From an uncultured Erythrobacter sp. (GTDB taxonomy: Bacteria; Pseudomonadota; Alphaproteobacteria; Sphingomonadales; Sphingomonadaceae): DNA of 64,000 bases. Numbering within the stretch: the stretch's first letter is position 1; each line of letters starts with the position of its first letter. The translations under genes and the position numbers were made by a program. Where the stretch lies: NCBI GenBank assembly GCA_947498065.1, contig CANMIS010000001.1, positions 868,001-932,000 on the forward strand. The letters are read 5' to 3'. Positions 37,010-46,073 of this stretch are shown here, one piece after another. The notes below the pieces were generated by a model. The model did no database searches. It was not told the DNA's origin and saw nothing but the letters and a program-made list of their open reading frames with translations.

Positions 37010-37300
37010 CTTTGATCTGGCTCCCTCTGTGCAATTGCGGCGCTTTACCAAGCGATTTAGACCCCGCGCCATGGCCAAAAACCTCCGATCCTGAGGCATT
37101 TGCAGCACAGCGCATGCGTCTTTTGGTGCAAAGCGCATGAATATAGCCCGAATCTGTGCCGAGGTCATGACGTCAAGTCGAGGGCCATAGGGGCTAAAAT
37201 CCGTGGGTAAGATGCCCAGACGCGGCAAATGGCGGCATGCGCGACGCATTTCGCGCCAACTGCCCTCGCGTAATTTCAGCCCTACGGGGCCAAATTCGCC

Positions 37301-38143
37301 TTACGTGTCTGGGGTTGCGTCTTGGTCCGCCTGCTGCGCGCGGGCGAGCAAAGCATCGGCAGAGATCGCGACATCGCGCATGATGAAATCATCCTCTGCC
37401 AATTTGGGCACCGGCTTTCCATCAATGGTGATCGCAAAGGCATCAGGCCGCCCGGTCCATATTTGGGGCCCTTGCGCGTCGGATGGGATTTCAAACCGCT
37501 CACCGCTGGCCATCTGCTTTTGCAGCAGCTGGTTATCATTGGCGTCGTAGAATTTGACCCAGACGCCCTCTTCCAATGCGGTGAAGACAACCTGCCCATC
37601 GCTGCTTGCTGCGCCCGGTGCATTCGCGCCTGTCGCTCCGGCACCAGCGTTTTCGCCGCCATCGGCCAAAACAGGCTCATCGCCAACCAGCGGCGCGGGG
37701 CCAGCGCCCGATCCATAGTAAGATGAGTAGAATGTCGCCATTCCGGCAATCAGCAGGACCGCGGCGAAGGCGCCTGCCCATGCGAGGCCAGAAGACGGCA
37801 GTTTTGCCGCATCACCTGGCTCCATGCCGAGCGGGACCATTTCGCGTCCAGCCTCTGCCGTGCTCAGTTCCGCGCGGACTTGATCAGCGATCTCCGCCTC
37901 GTCCAGCCCCATCATCCGCGCATAAGTGCGCGAGAAGCCGATCGCATAGGTGCGCGCCGGAAGCGCGGAAAAATCACCCGATTCAATCACTTCCAAGTGG
38001 CGTTCTGGAATGCGTGTTTCGGCGGTAACCTGCTCTAGCGAGAGGCCGCGCTCTTTGCGCGCGCGGCGCAATTGTGCGCCCACGCTCTCGAGGGGCAGTT
38101 CCTCAACCGCTGTTTCTTGTTCGTTGTCCATGACCCGAACCAT
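37301..38143 (-). CDS. RodZ-like HTH membrane protein
   Basis: A 280-residue protein. Residues about 18-85 form a HipB/XRE-type helix-turn-helix of the RodZ kind (GAQLRRARKERGLSLEQVT, then IPERHLEVIESGDFSALPARTYAIGFSRTYA). A transmembrane helix (about 125-146, LAWAGAFAAVLLIAGMATFY) leads to a periplasmic DUF4115 domain (VVFTALEEGVWVKFYDANDNQLL, GERFEIPSDAQGPQIWTGRP). RodZ links MreB to the cell-wall elongation machinery. The ATG at 38143 has AAAAGG 4 bases upstream. No mre genes are nearby. Confidence 0.9.
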   Translation of the reverse strand: MVRVMDNEQETAVEELPLESVGAQLRRARKERGLSLEQVTAETRIPERHLEVIESGDFSALPARTYAIGFSRTYARMMGLDEAEIADQVRAELSTAEAGREMVPLGMEPGDAAKLPSSGLAWAGAFAAVLLIAGMATFYSSYYGSGAGPAPLVGDEPVLADGGENAGAGATGANAPGAASSDGQVVFTALEEGVWVKFYDANDNQLLQKQMASGERFEIPSDAQGPQIWTGRPDAFAITIDGKPVPKLAEDDFIMRDVAISADALLARAQQADQDATPDT

Positions 38144-38308
38144 ACGACCTTTTGTTTGCGGGCCTTTGAACAGACCCTTATTTTTCCCCGAAGGTGCTTT
38201 GCTGCAAACAATCGGTTGCAGCCTGCGCTGTCAAGCATTCTTGCGGTTCGTCGCAGCCCCATTCCGACAGAACGGCGCTGACACGCGTTCAGTTAACGCA
38301 CGAATGCG

Positions 38309-40579
38309 TCAATCGGTTTCAATATCGCGATCAGCCGCCCAGCGGCTCAACTCGTCGCGCAGATTGACGCTTGGGTCTGCCAGCCAATCATTCATGCTCT
38401 GCGTGATCTCTTTAAGGTCAACCTTGCGCACCAATTCCTTGATCGGACCAACCGCGGCGGGCGTGATCGACAGCCGCCGGAAACCAATGCCGAGCAGTGC
38501 CAAGGCCTCCAGACGCCGGCCGCCCATCTCGCCGCATACGCCAAGGGCAACGTCCATGCCGACGGTCGATTGCGTGACACGCCGCAGGAACCGCATGATC
38601 GATGGGCTGAGCCAGTCATAACGCTCCGCAAGCAGGGGGTTTGCACGGTCAGCGGCAAACAGGAACTGGGTGAGATCATTGGTGCCGACGGAGAGGAAAC
38701 TCAGCTTTGGGCAGAGAATATCGAGCACCTCGGCCAGCGCGGGCACCTCCAGCATGGCGCCATAATAGATCGCATCGGGGATCAGCTTCTTTTTGGAGCG
38801 CATAAATGCGAGCTGCTCTTCAAACACGGTCTTTGCCGCATCAAACTCCCACGGCTCTGATACCATCGGGAACATCACATAGAGCGGGCGGCCCGCAGAT
38901 GCCTCAAGCAGAGAGCGCGCTTGAACCTTCAGCAGGCCCTCGCGTTCCAGCGCCAGACGCAAGGCGCGCCAACCCATCGCCGGGTTTTCATCATCATTCG
39001 CCTGGTTCGAGGCGAGATAGGGCACCGCTTTATCGCCGCCGATATCAACCGTGCGGAAGATCACTGGCTTGTCGCCAGCCGCCTCCAACACGTCGCGGTA
39101 AAGTTTCGTCTGACGCTCTCGCTGAGGCAGGGTGGCAGAGACAAGAAACTGAAATTCTGTGCGGAACAGGCCAACACCGTCCGCGCCGGTCATGGCGAGC
39201 GAGCTCATGTCATCGCGCAGGCCCGCGTTCATCATCACTTCGATGCGGGTGCCGCAGCGGGTGAAGGGCTCCACATCGCGCAGCTCCGCATAGGCGGCCT
39301 GCTTTTCGCGGGATTTGGAGAAACGCGCGTCAAACGCCTCAGCCATTTGCGCGCTGGGGCGCACCGTCGCGCTGGCCTTGTCAGCGTCGAGCAATATCTC
39401 ATCGCCCTCGCGAATAATGCCGCGCAGGCCGGCTGCTCGGCCCAGCACTGGTACGCCCATGGCCCGCGCAACGATCACGACGTGAGCGGTAAGCGAGCCT
39501 TCCTCCAGGATCACACCTTTCAACCGGCGGCGATCATATTCGAGCAATTCCGCAGGGCCCAGATTGCGCGCAATCAGAATAGTATCGCGCCGCAGGCCCT
39601 GGCTCGCCGCTGTGCCAAGCTGGCCAGAGACAATGCGCAGCAGGCGGTTGGAGAGATCCTCCAGATCATGCATGCGGTCCGCCAGCAGCGCATCATCAAT
39701 CTCGCGCATACGCATCCGGGTGCGCTGCTGAACTCTCTCGATCGCGGCCTCTGCGGTCAGCCCGCTATCAATCGCCTCGTTGATGCGGCGCGACCAGCCC
39801 TCATCATAAGCGAACATTTTATAGGTCTCGAGCACTTCCTCGTGCTCTCCGCCGACCCCGAATTCCGCTTGGCTGGAGAGGTGGTCGATCTGCTCTCGCA
39901 TCTTGTCGAACGCTCGGTAAACCCGCGCTCGCTCGGCCTCAATATCGTCGGCCATGACCTGTTCGATCTGGACGCGTGGCTGGTGATAGACCGCCAGTCC
40001 GGAGGCGAGCCCCTTCACCAAGGCCAGGCCGTTCAAGGTCTGCGTGCCGGTCAGGCCCTCGGCGAGGCCGCGCGCTTCCTCCTCATCGACCAATTCGGCA
40101 TTGGCGATCAGTTCGGACAGCACCATTGCGGTCGTCTGCAACGCCTCGATCTCGACATCTTCATAGCGGCGCGGCTCGACATGCTGGACGCAAAGCACAC
40201 CAACGGCCCGTTCCCGATAGACAATCGGCACGCCCGCAAAGGAGTGGAATTTCTCTTCGCCGGTTTCCGGGCGATAAAGAAAGTCAGGATGCGCCTTTGC
40301 TTCGGCCAGGTTGAGCGTCTCAACCTTGTCCGCGATTGTCCCAGTCAACCCTTCACCAATCGCCATGCGCGTGACGTGCACCGCTTCCTTGTTCAGACCC
40401 TTGGTCGCGAACAATTCCAGCATGCTTTCACGCAGCAAATAGATCGAGCACACCTCGCTCGTGAGACTAGCTCCGATGATATCGACGACGGAATCGAGCT
40501 TTCCCTGCGCGTGCATACGCGAGGCCATCACCTCATGCAGGCGGGTGAGAATTTGACGAGCAGAGGCGGCGGCGGACAT
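38309..40579 (-). CDS. ptsP: Phosphoenolpyruvate-protein phosphotransferase, nitrogen type
   Basis: A 756-residue EI-Ntr enzyme. Residues about 15-160 form a GAF sensor domain. The PTS EI domains follow, with the phosphorylated His in GSLTAHVVIVARAMGVPVLG. The PEP-binding barrel carries GVGLFRTEFQFL and FLSVGTNDLTQFLFAADR. It takes phosphate from PEP and passes it to NPr, and through that to EIIA-Ntr, to coordinate nitrogen, carbon and potassium status. The GAF domain separates it from sugar-PTS EI. I prefer the ATG at 40579 with AGGAG upstream, although a GTG directly precedes it. NPr and EIIA genes are not in view. Confidence 0.96.
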   Translation of the reverse strand: MSAAASARQILTRLHEVMASRMHAQGKLDSVVDIIGASLTSEVCSIYLLRESMLELFATKGLNKEAVHVTRMAIGEGLTGTIADKVETLNLAEAKAHPDFLYRPETGEEKFHSFAGVPIVYRERAVGVLCVQHVEPRRYEDVEIEALQTTAMVLSELIANAELVDEEEARGLAEGLTGTQTLNGLALVKGLASGLAVYHQPRVQIEQVMADDIEAERARVYRAFDKMREQIDHLSSQAEFGVGGEHEEVLETYKMFAYDEGWSRRINEAIDSGLTAEAAIERVQQRTRMRMREIDDALLADRMHDLEDLSNRLLRIVSGQLGTAASQGLRRDTILIARNLGPAELLEYDRRRLKGVILEEGSLTAHVVIVARAMGVPVLGRAAGLRGIIREGDEILLDADKASATVRPSAQMAEAFDARFSKSREKQAAYAELRDVEPFTRCGTRIEVMMNAGLRDDMSSLAMTGADGVGLFRTEFQFLVSATLPQRERQTKLYRDVLEAAGDKPVIFRTVDIGGDKAVPYLASNQANDDENPAMGWRALRLALEREGLLKVQARSLLEASAGRPLYVMFPMVSEPWEFDAAKTVFEEQLAFMRSKKKLIPDAIYYGAMLEVPALAEVLDILCPKLSFLSVGTNDLTQFLFAADRANPLLAERYDWLSPSIMRFLRRVTQSTVGMDVALGVCGEMGGRRLEALALLGIGFRRLSITPAAVGPIKELVRKVDLKEITQSMNDWLADPSVNLRDELSRWAADRDIETD

Positions 40580-40615
40580 CACCGCTCCTAACTAGGCAAT
40601 GGCGCCTGCAAAAGC

Positions 40616-40657
40616 AAAGCCGCCACCAAGTGAATTTGTATTCGTAATGGCGGCTTT
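40616..40657 (-). terminator. Terminator after the DUF465 gene
   Basis: Perfect 10-bp arms, AAAGCCGCCA (40616-40625) and TGGCGGCTTT (40648-40657), flank a 22-base loop. On the minus strand the stem is followed by a T-rich stretch. It lies between the small DUF465 gene and the start of ptsP. Confidence 0.65.
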
Positions 40658-40699
40658 GATTGCGGGCACGGATTTACGTGCTGTGCGACCAGATCGAAG

Positions 40700-40867
40700 T
40701 TAAATGCGTTGGATCTCTTCCTTCAAACGCAATTTGCGCTTTTTTAGCGCTTGAATAGTGGCAGCATCAGGCACGGGCCGGTTCATCTCGTCGCGCAATT
40801 GGGCCTCTAGCCCAGCGTGCTTTGTTTCAAGCGCGTTGACGTGGGATAATCCTGCAAACGATGCCAT
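40700..40867 (-). CDS. DUF465 (YdcH-like) small protein
   Basis: A 55-residue protein, MASFAGLSHVNALETKHAGL and onward, ending LKKRKLRLKEEIQRI. The C-terminal Ala/Leu-LKKRKLRLKEEI segment is the hallmark of DUF465/YdcH proteins, which form short coiled coils. Residues 10-55 are almost wholly helical. GGAG lies 8 bases before the ATG. A second family member is divergent, about 335 bases away. The function is not established. Confidence 0.88.
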   Translation of the reverse strand: MASFAGLSHVNALETKHAGLEAQLRDEMNRPVPDAATIQALKKRKLRLKEEIQRI

Positions 40868-41202
40868 AAATGATCTCCATCATGATGAGGTTTAAAAAAC
40901 CCCTGTTGGAGCGACTCGCCTGCGTGCGGACGAACCGCCGAGAGACATAGAACCATAAGATCGCTGGATTGCAAAGCGGTACATTAAGGCCATTGCGTGG
41001 CACGTGGCTGGCATCAGGTAGATGCCCTCGGGAAAGTGCCATTTCCGCTGAGCTGCCGTCGCATTCGTACTTAGGCGGAACGCTTAGACAGAACACCTAG
41101 GCCAAAAGTTTATTTGATAGGCTTATTGGTATCTTTGCGCGGATCGGCATAATGCGCGCAACGAGTAATGCATAAGAACCCATAAGAGAGTGATGCACCC
41201 GC
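40868..41202. other. Divergent spacer between two DUF465 genes
   Basis: This 335-base spacer holds the promoters of both small genes. An open frame on the minus strand inside it lacks family similarity and natural composition, so I do not call it. I see no tRNA, no clear terminator and no strong palindrome. A small RNA cannot be excluded. Confidence 0.5.
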
Positions 41203-41412
41203 ATGAATCAGGCTGAACTTGAAAAGCGGCTGACCTTATTGGTGTCGGAGCACCGCGATCTGGACGTCGCGATTGATGCCCTGACAGAGGCGGGGCAGAA
41301 AAGCGGCTCGGTCGATCAATTGCAGATCGCGCGGCTGAAGAAGCGCAAATTGCGGCTGAAGGATCAGATTGCGCTGATTGAAGATCGCCTACTGCCCGAC
41401 ATTATTGCGTAA
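41203..41412 (+). CDS. DUF465 (YdcH-like) small protein
   Basis: A 69-residue helical protein. The family core LKKRKLRLKDQIALIEDRLLPDI is at residues about 45-67, after a heptad-like region (LTLLVSEHRDLDVAIDALTEA). It is closely similar to the divergent neighbour over LKKRKLRLK. The shared core and the divergent pair suggest an old duplication. The function is not established. Confidence 0.88.
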   Translation: MNQAELEKRLTLLVSEHRDLDVAIDALTEAGQKSGSVDQLQIARLKKRKLRLKDQIALIEDRLLPDIIA

Positions 41413-41479
41413 GGCTCACAGCAATTCGCGGAAATCTGCGCCGCTTTGTGTCTCAGCGCGGGACGGTTTGTACTTTAAC

Positions 41480-41492
41480 CCAGATATTCTGG
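41480..41492. promoter_or_regulatory. Short palindrome upstream of rcdA
   Basis: CCAGATATTCTGG is a symmetric element with 5-bp arms, extended outside by AACC and GTT in near-symmetry. It is about 50 bases upstream of the DUF1465 gene start, a plausible operator position. There is no independent evidence for a binding protein. Confidence 0.3.
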
Positions 41493-41542
41493 TTACCAAG
41501 CTGGCGGCACTTTCGCATCGAGCCTAGCAATCTGGGCCAGAT

Positions 41543-42004
41543 ATGACCCGCACAACCAATCTCTCTCGCCCAATTATTGAGGCCCTATATTCAGAAGCCC
41601 TGGTGCTAGCGGATGATGTCCGCGCCGTCTTCGCGCTTGGCACTAAAGAGCCGGGCATGGGCGAGAATGACGAAGTGCGTCTGGCCCTTTCGATTGAGGG
41701 GCTGAAGACAACCACGCGCATGATGCATGTGCTCGCGTGGTTGCTGAACCAGCGCGCCTATTTCTCTGGCGAGCTGACCGAGAACCAGGTTCGCCGCCAC
41801 GGCGAATTGCCCGGCGACCGCGACAGTGATGCGTCGCAATTGGCCAAGCTGGAGCCGGAAACCCGCGAGCTGATCGAAGAAACTGTGAAGCTACACGGTC
41901 GGATTGCCCGGCTTGATGAAGCATGGCGCAAGGACTTCGAAGTGGCCTCGCCAGCGCGCGCGTTTCAGGACAAGATTGGCCGTGCCTTCGGGCGTTTCGG
42001 GTAA
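41543..42004 (+). CDS. rcdA: RcdA-like DUF1465 protein
   Basis: A 153-residue helical protein of the DUF1465 family, to which Caulobacter RcdA belongs. RcdA is an adaptor that helps ClpXP degrade the cell-cycle regulator CtrA. Visible family signatures are YSEALVLADDVRAVFALG, RLALSIEGLKTTTRMMHVLAWLLNQRAYFSGELT and RHGELPGD. In this clade the protein is a good candidate for the same role, which fits the CtrA-like motifs seen elsewhere in the window. Direct evidence for CtrA degradation here is lacking. The gene is followed by the palindromic repeat and convergent glpK. Confidence 0.85.
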   Translation: MTRTTNLSRPIIEALYSEALVLADDVRAVFALGTKEPGMGENDEVRLALSIEGLKTTTRMMHVLAWLLNQRAYFSGELTENQVRRHGELPGDRDSDASQLAKLEPETRELIEETVKLHGRIARLDEAWRKDFEVASPARAFQDKIGRAFGRFG

Positions 42005-42025
42005 AGATTTTCTCGGCGTTCCGGG

Positions 42026-42105
42026 GCCAGCCCGCGCCCTCCGCCCTTCCACCCTGATGGTATCCCGGTAGGCTCCGGGTGGAAGGGCGGAGGGCGCGGG
42101 CTGGC
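42026..42105. repeat. Long palindromic repeat, copy 2
   Basis: A 29-bp perfect inverted repeat (arms 42026-42054 and 42077-42105) with a 22-base loop. It is homologous to the element at 6824-6899: the stems share 23 of 25 core positions, and the two differences (A to G on one arm) are matched by T to C on the other arm. The loops share TATC and CCGG tracts. Like copy 1 it lies between two convergent stops (rcdA and glpK). Confidence 0.85.
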
Positions 42106-42120
42106 TATGGCATCAGAGTA

Positions 42121-43590
42121 TCACGCCGCCGCCAGCGCTTTCTTCCAACGGGCCAAGCGGTCTTCACGCACATAATCAGACATTGCCGGCGTAAAGCTGC
42201 TCAGCGTGCCGCGCATCGCCTGAGCTGCCACATTGAGGTCCGGGTGCATCCCTGCCCCAGCCGCCGCCAGCATCGCAGCGCCTAGCGCGGTTGTCTCGAC
42301 GAATTCGGGCCGCTCAACAGTAATGTTGAGCACGTCAGCCAAGTCCTGAGCCATCCAGTCATTGGCGCTCATTCCGCCATCAATCCGCAAGGTGCCCCAG
42401 CCGGTGCCATCCTTAGCAAAGGCCGATGCGAGGTCATGCGTTTGATGCGCCATCGCCTCCAGCGCCGCCCTCGCCAATTCCGCCTTCCCGCTCGCAAAGC
42501 TTAGGCCAGATATCAGCCCGCGCGCCTCCGCGCGCCAATGCGGCGCACCAAGCCCGGCAAGCGCTGGCACAATCGTGACCCCCCCCGTGTCAGAGATGCT
42601 GCGCGCCAGCTCCTCTGTCTGGCTGGCGACATCCACAATGCCGAGCGAATCCCTCAGCCATTGGACGAGAGAACCAGCCACAAAGACCGAGCCCTCAATC
42701 GCATAGGTCCGCTGTCCGCCAATCTGCGTCAGAACAGTCCCGAGCAGTCGGTTTTGCGAACGCGGGATCTGCGTGCCCTGATTGGTCAGCACAAACGCGC
42801 CGGTGCCATAGGTCGCCTTGGTCTCGCCCGGTGAGAGGCAGGCCTGCCCAATCGTTGCCGCTTGCTGATCGCCGACCAACCCAGTGATCGGGATTGCGCG
42901 GCCAAAGATGTCCGGCGAGGTCTCAGCCAAGGCGCCAGACATATCGACCACCTCTGGCAAAGCGGAATGCGGCACGCCCAGCAATTCGCACAGCCCCGCA
43001 TCAAACTGCGCGCCGTCCAGTTCGAGCAGCAGCGTGCGGCTCCCATTGCTGGCATCAGAGATATGGCGGCCCGCCGCCAGCTTGAACGTCAGCCAGCTCT
43101 CAATCGTGCCAAAAGCCAAAGTGCCCCTATCCGCCGCGGCGCGCACCTCAGCCGAGTTATCCATCAGCCAGCGCATTTTCGTGCCGGAGAAATAGGGATC
43201 GAGCAGCAATCCCGTGCGCTTCTGCACATCCGCCTCATGCCCCTCTGCGCGCAGGCCGACACAGAAAGGCTCCGTCCGCCGGTCCTGCCACACAATCGCG
43301 CGCGCCAGCGGTTCGCCGGTTGCTTTGTCCCACGCAACCACGGTCTCGCGCTGGTTGGTGATGCCGATACAGGCGATGCGCTCTGCCCCGCCCGCTTTCT
43401 CGATCACGCCACGCGCGCAGGCCAAGGTCTTGTCCCAAATCTCCGCCGCATCGTGCTCAACCCAGCCACCTTGCGGATAATGCTGCGTCAGTTCTTCCTG
43501 AGCGCTGCCATGAAATGCGCCCGCCGCATCGAACAGCATCGCGCGGGTCGAGGTGGTGCCTTCATCTAGGACAAGGATGTAATCGGACAT
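42121..43590 (-). CDS. glpK: Glycerol kinase
   Basis: A 489-residue FGGY-family kinase that makes glycerol-3-phosphate. The phosphate loop LVLDEGTTSTRAMLFD is at the N-terminus. GITNQRETVVAWD, the DPYFSGTKMRWLMD segment, and GLVGDQQAATIGQA with KATYGTGAFVL are all typical of GlpK. The frame is open to 43632, but the ATG at 43590 has AGGGA upstream and starts immediately before the loop. It is convergent with rcdA and divergent from an MBL hydrolase. No glpF or glpD is in view, so glycerol uptake genes lie elsewhere. Confidence 0.96.
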   Translation of the reverse strand: MSDYILVLDEGTTSTRAMLFDAAGAFHGSAQEELTQHYPQGGWVEHDAAEIWDKTLACARGVIEKAGGAERIACIGITNQRETVVAWDKATGEPLARAIVWQDRRTEPFCVGLRAEGHEADVQKRTGLLLDPYFSGTKMRWLMDNSAEVRAAADRGTLAFGTIESWLTFKLAAGRHISDASNGSRTLLLELDGAQFDAGLCELLGVPHSALPEVVDMSGALAETSPDIFGRAIPITGLVGDQQAATIGQACLSPGETKATYGTGAFVLTNQGTQIPRSQNRLLGTVLTQIGGQRTYAIEGSVFVAGSLVQWLRDSLGIVDVASQTEELARSISDTGGVTIVPALAGLGAPHWRAEARGLISGLSFASGKAELARAALEAMAHQTHDLASAFAKDGTGWGTLRIDGGMSANDWMAQDLADVLNITVERPEFVETTALGAAMLAAAGAGMHPDLNVAAQAMRGTLSSFTPAMSDYVREDRLARWKKALAAA

Positions 43591-43686
43591 GGGATTCCCT
43601 ACTGAATTGGCCGGAGCCACCCGCTCTGGCACGAAACAAACAACTGCCGCGTGACATGTGCCATTCTCCCATCCATATGCAAGTGC

Positions 43687-44559
43687 ATGACCGGACTCCC
43701 TGAAAAACCCTGGCCCACGGGCACCGCAGAACAGCTCGATCCGCTGATCCGCCGCGTGCTTGCGCCAAATCCATCACCTTACACCTACACTGGCACGCAG
43801 AGTTATGTGGTCGGCGCAGGCGATGATGTGGCGGTGATCGATCCGGGGCCGAACGAGCCTGCGCATATCAATGCCATTTTGACGACGGTGGGCGATGCGA
43901 GAATTGCCGCAATCATGTGCACCCATACGCACCGCGATCATTCGCCCGCCGCTGCGCCTTTGGCTGAACGCACAGGTGCGCCGATTGTTGGCTGCGCGCC
44001 GCTGGTGCTGAAATCGGATCGCCCGCGCGCTGACGAATCCTTTGACACCACCTATGCGCCTGACCGGGTTCTGGAAGATGGCGAGCAGATGACCGGCACG
44101 GGCTGGACGCTTACCGCAGTGCACACGCCGGGCCACACCTCCAACCATCTTTGCTTTGCGCTGGAAGAGAGCAAAGCGCTGTTCACCGGAGATCATGTGA
44201 TGGGCTGGTCGACCAGCGTGGTGATCCCGCCCGATGGCGACATGGGCGAATATATGAAAAGCCTGGAGCGGCTGATGGGGCGCGATGACGCGGTCTATCA
44301 CGCGGCCCACGGCGCCGCGATCACCAAGCCTCAGCAGCTGGTACGCGGCATGATCGGCCACCGCCGCCAGCGCGAAAACCAAATCTTGCGCCTGATGGGT
44401 GAGGCCGCCCGGCCAATCCCGGAATTCATTCCGGCCATGTACAAGGGGCTCGATGAGCGGCTGATCCCAGCGGCGGAAATGAGCGTCGAGGCGCATCTCA
44501 TTGATCTGGAAAAACGCGGGCTGGCCGCCCAAGACGGCGGCGTCTGGCGCACGATATGA
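43687..44559 (+). CDS. Metallo-beta-lactamase-fold hydrolase
   Basis: A 290-residue MBL-fold hydrolase. The metal-binding motif THTHRDHSPAAAP is at about residue 79, with later His in AVHTPGHTSNHLCF and the Asp in FTGDHVMGW. A C-terminal helical region (MIGHRRQRENQILRLM) matches the LACTB2-like group, some of which act on RNA or thioesters. The substrate is not readable from sequence. No strong ribosome-binding site distinguishes the ATG at 43687 from that at 43651, and I use the first because the protein's fold starts soon after. It is followed, about 90 bases on, by nadA on the same strand. Confidence 0.85.
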   Translation: MTGLPEKPWPTGTAEQLDPLIRRVLAPNPSPYTYTGTQSYVVGAGDDVAVIDPGPNEPAHINAILTTVGDARIAAIMCTHTHRDHSPAAAPLAERTGAPIVGCAPLVLKSDRPRADESFDTTYAPDRVLEDGEQMTGTGWTLTAVHTPGHTSNHLCFALEESKALFTGDHVMGWSTSVVIPPDGDMGEYMKSLERLMGRDDAVYHAAHGAAITKPQQLVRGMIGHRRQRENQILRLMGEAARPIPEFIPAMYKGLDERLIPAAEMSVEAHLIDLEKRGLAAQDGGVWRTI

Positions 44560-44647
44560 GCTGGACCTAAGCCACCAATTCTGCTCGATTTCGCCGTATT
44601 TCGGGCCTATATGGCCCAAGCAACTGAATTTCACGGGACCTGATTTT

Positions 44648-45649
44648 ATGACCGCCCCAACCAAAGTGCCCTCTGGCAAAGACTTGCTGGCTGAGATTGA
44701 TCGCCTGCGCAAAGAACGCAATGCGGTGATCCTGGCGCATTATTATCAGACGCCCGATATTCAGGACATTGCCGACTATGTCGGGGACTCGCTCCAGCTC
44801 AGCCAGATGGCGGCGGATACGGATGCGGATGTGATCGCATTCTGCGGCGTGAAATTCATGGCCGATACTGCGAAAATCCTCTCGCCTGAAAAGATCGTCG
44901 TGCTGCCTGATATGGATGCCGGGTGCAGCCTGGAAGACAGCTGTCCGCCTGAGAAGTTCAAGGCTTTCCGCGAGGCGCATCCCGATCACATCGCGCTGAC
45001 CTACATCAATTGCTCGACCGAAGTGAAAGCGCTTTCGGACATCATCGTCACCAGCTCCAGCGCGGAGACGATCCTGCAGCAGATCCCGGAAGAGCAGAAG
45101 ATCATCTTTGGCCCGGACCGCCACCTTGGCGGCTATCTGGCGCGTAAGTTCAATCGCGAAATGCTGCTGTGGCCGGGCGTGTGCATTGTCCATGAGGCAT
45201 TCAGCGAGACCGAGCTGCTTAAGCTTAAGGAACAGCACCCCGATGCGCCAATCGCCGCGCACCCGGAATGCCCGCCGACGATTGTCGATCATGCCGATTA
45301 CGTCGGCTCGACCAGCGGCATTCTGAAATTTGCAAAAGAGTTTGAAGGCGACACGCTGATCGTCGCGACCGAACCGCACATCATTCACCAGATGGAAAAG
45401 GCTCTGCCAGAGAAGAACTTCATCGGCGCGCCGGGCGCGGACGGAAACTGCTCTTGCAATATCTGTCCCTACATGGCGCTCAACACGATGGAGAAGCTCT
45501 ATGTCGCACTGCGCGATCTGGAACCGCAAATCGTGATTGAGGAAGACCTGCGCCTAAAGGCCAAAGAAAGCCTCGACCGTATGCTTGGCATGGCCGGGGG
45601 CACAGTAGGCCTAGGCGATCTGGGCAAGGTCGCGTTCACGGCGGATTGA
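44648..45649 (+). CDS. nadA: Quinolinate synthase
   Basis: A 333-residue NadA that condenses iminoaspartate with dihydroxyacetone phosphate to make quinolinate in NAD synthesis. It holds a [4Fe-4S] cluster. VILAHYYQTPDIQD opens the protein; CGVKFMADTAKIL, DMDAGCSLEDSCPPE and CSCNICPYMALNTMEKL hold the cysteines. The ATG at 44648 has GGGAC upstream, while the frame open from 44501 is unrelated sequence. nadB and nadC are not adjacent. Confidence 0.97.
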   Translation: MTAPTKVPSGKDLLAEIDRLRKERNAVILAHYYQTPDIQDIADYVGDSLQLSQMAADTDADVIAFCGVKFMADTAKILSPEKIVVLPDMDAGCSLEDSCPPEKFKAFREAHPDHIALTYINCSTEVKALSDIIVTSSSAETILQQIPEEQKIIFGPDRHLGGYLARKFNREMLLWPGVCIVHEAFSETELLKLKEQHPDAPIAAHPECPPTIVDHADYVGSTSGILKFAKEFEGDTLIVATEPHIIHQMEKALPEKNFIGAPGADGNCSCNICPYMALNTMEKLYVALRDLEPQIVIEEDLRLKAKESLDRMLGMAGGTVGLGDLGKVAFTAD

Positions 45650-45686
45650 TAGAACCCTCGGCAGGCGTGATCAGGCTGGCGGGGAA

Positions 45687-46073
45687 ATGATGCGAACAAT
45701 CATTGGACTTTCAGGACGCATTGCGATGTCTCTGGTTGTGGCTGTTTTCTTTCTGCTAGTTGGATCTGCGCTCCACGTGAGAAGCGCGATTGATGATGGC
45801 GCGTTAAGCAATCGAGGGGCTATCTGCCTTGATGCTGCTGGGCTTGAAAAGCTCGCATCAGATCAGCACGAACAAATAGAAGACTGGTTCGTTGTTCGGC
45901 AAATTCACTCACACTATTATGCTGGGACGTACACAGGCCCTAATCTTGGTTGGCGCGGTGCCTTGATCTGGGTCGGAACCCGGATTGCGATGAGTGCTAG
46001 TGACCGGAGTCTAATTGCGAACCGTCAATTGGCTAGTCTGCAGCGCTGCGCCGAGCGCGGCGAAACGACCTAA
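45687..46073 (+). CDS. Hypothetical protein with one N-terminal membrane segment
   Basis: A 128-residue protein with a single hydrophobic stretch (AMSLVVAVFFLLVGSALHV) and a soluble part containing two Cys and several Tyr and Trp residues (HYYAGTYTGPNLGWRGALIW). It could be an anchored or secreted protein. I recognise no family. The GGGGAA upstream of the ATG is good, and the base composition is somewhat lower in GC than its neighbours. Its last 4 bases overlap the convergent DMT transporter's end. Confidence 0.6.
   Translation: MMRTIIGLSGRIAMSLVVAVFFLLVGSALHVRSAIDDGALSNRGAICLDAAGLEKLASDQHEQIEDWFVVRQIHSHYYAGTYTGPNLGWRGALIWVGTRIAMSASDRSLIANRQLASLQRCAERGETT

Noticed and set aside
38921..40591. 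Long plus-strand open frame of 556 codons antisense to ptsP
   Set aside because: ptsP on the minus strand is a clear family member with all motifs. The plus frame has no recognisable motif and is an expected shadow in GC-rich coding sequence.
40827..41096. Minus-strand frame in the spacer between DUF465 genes
   Set aside because: It overlaps the start of the real DUF465 gene and has no ribosome-binding site or family similarity.
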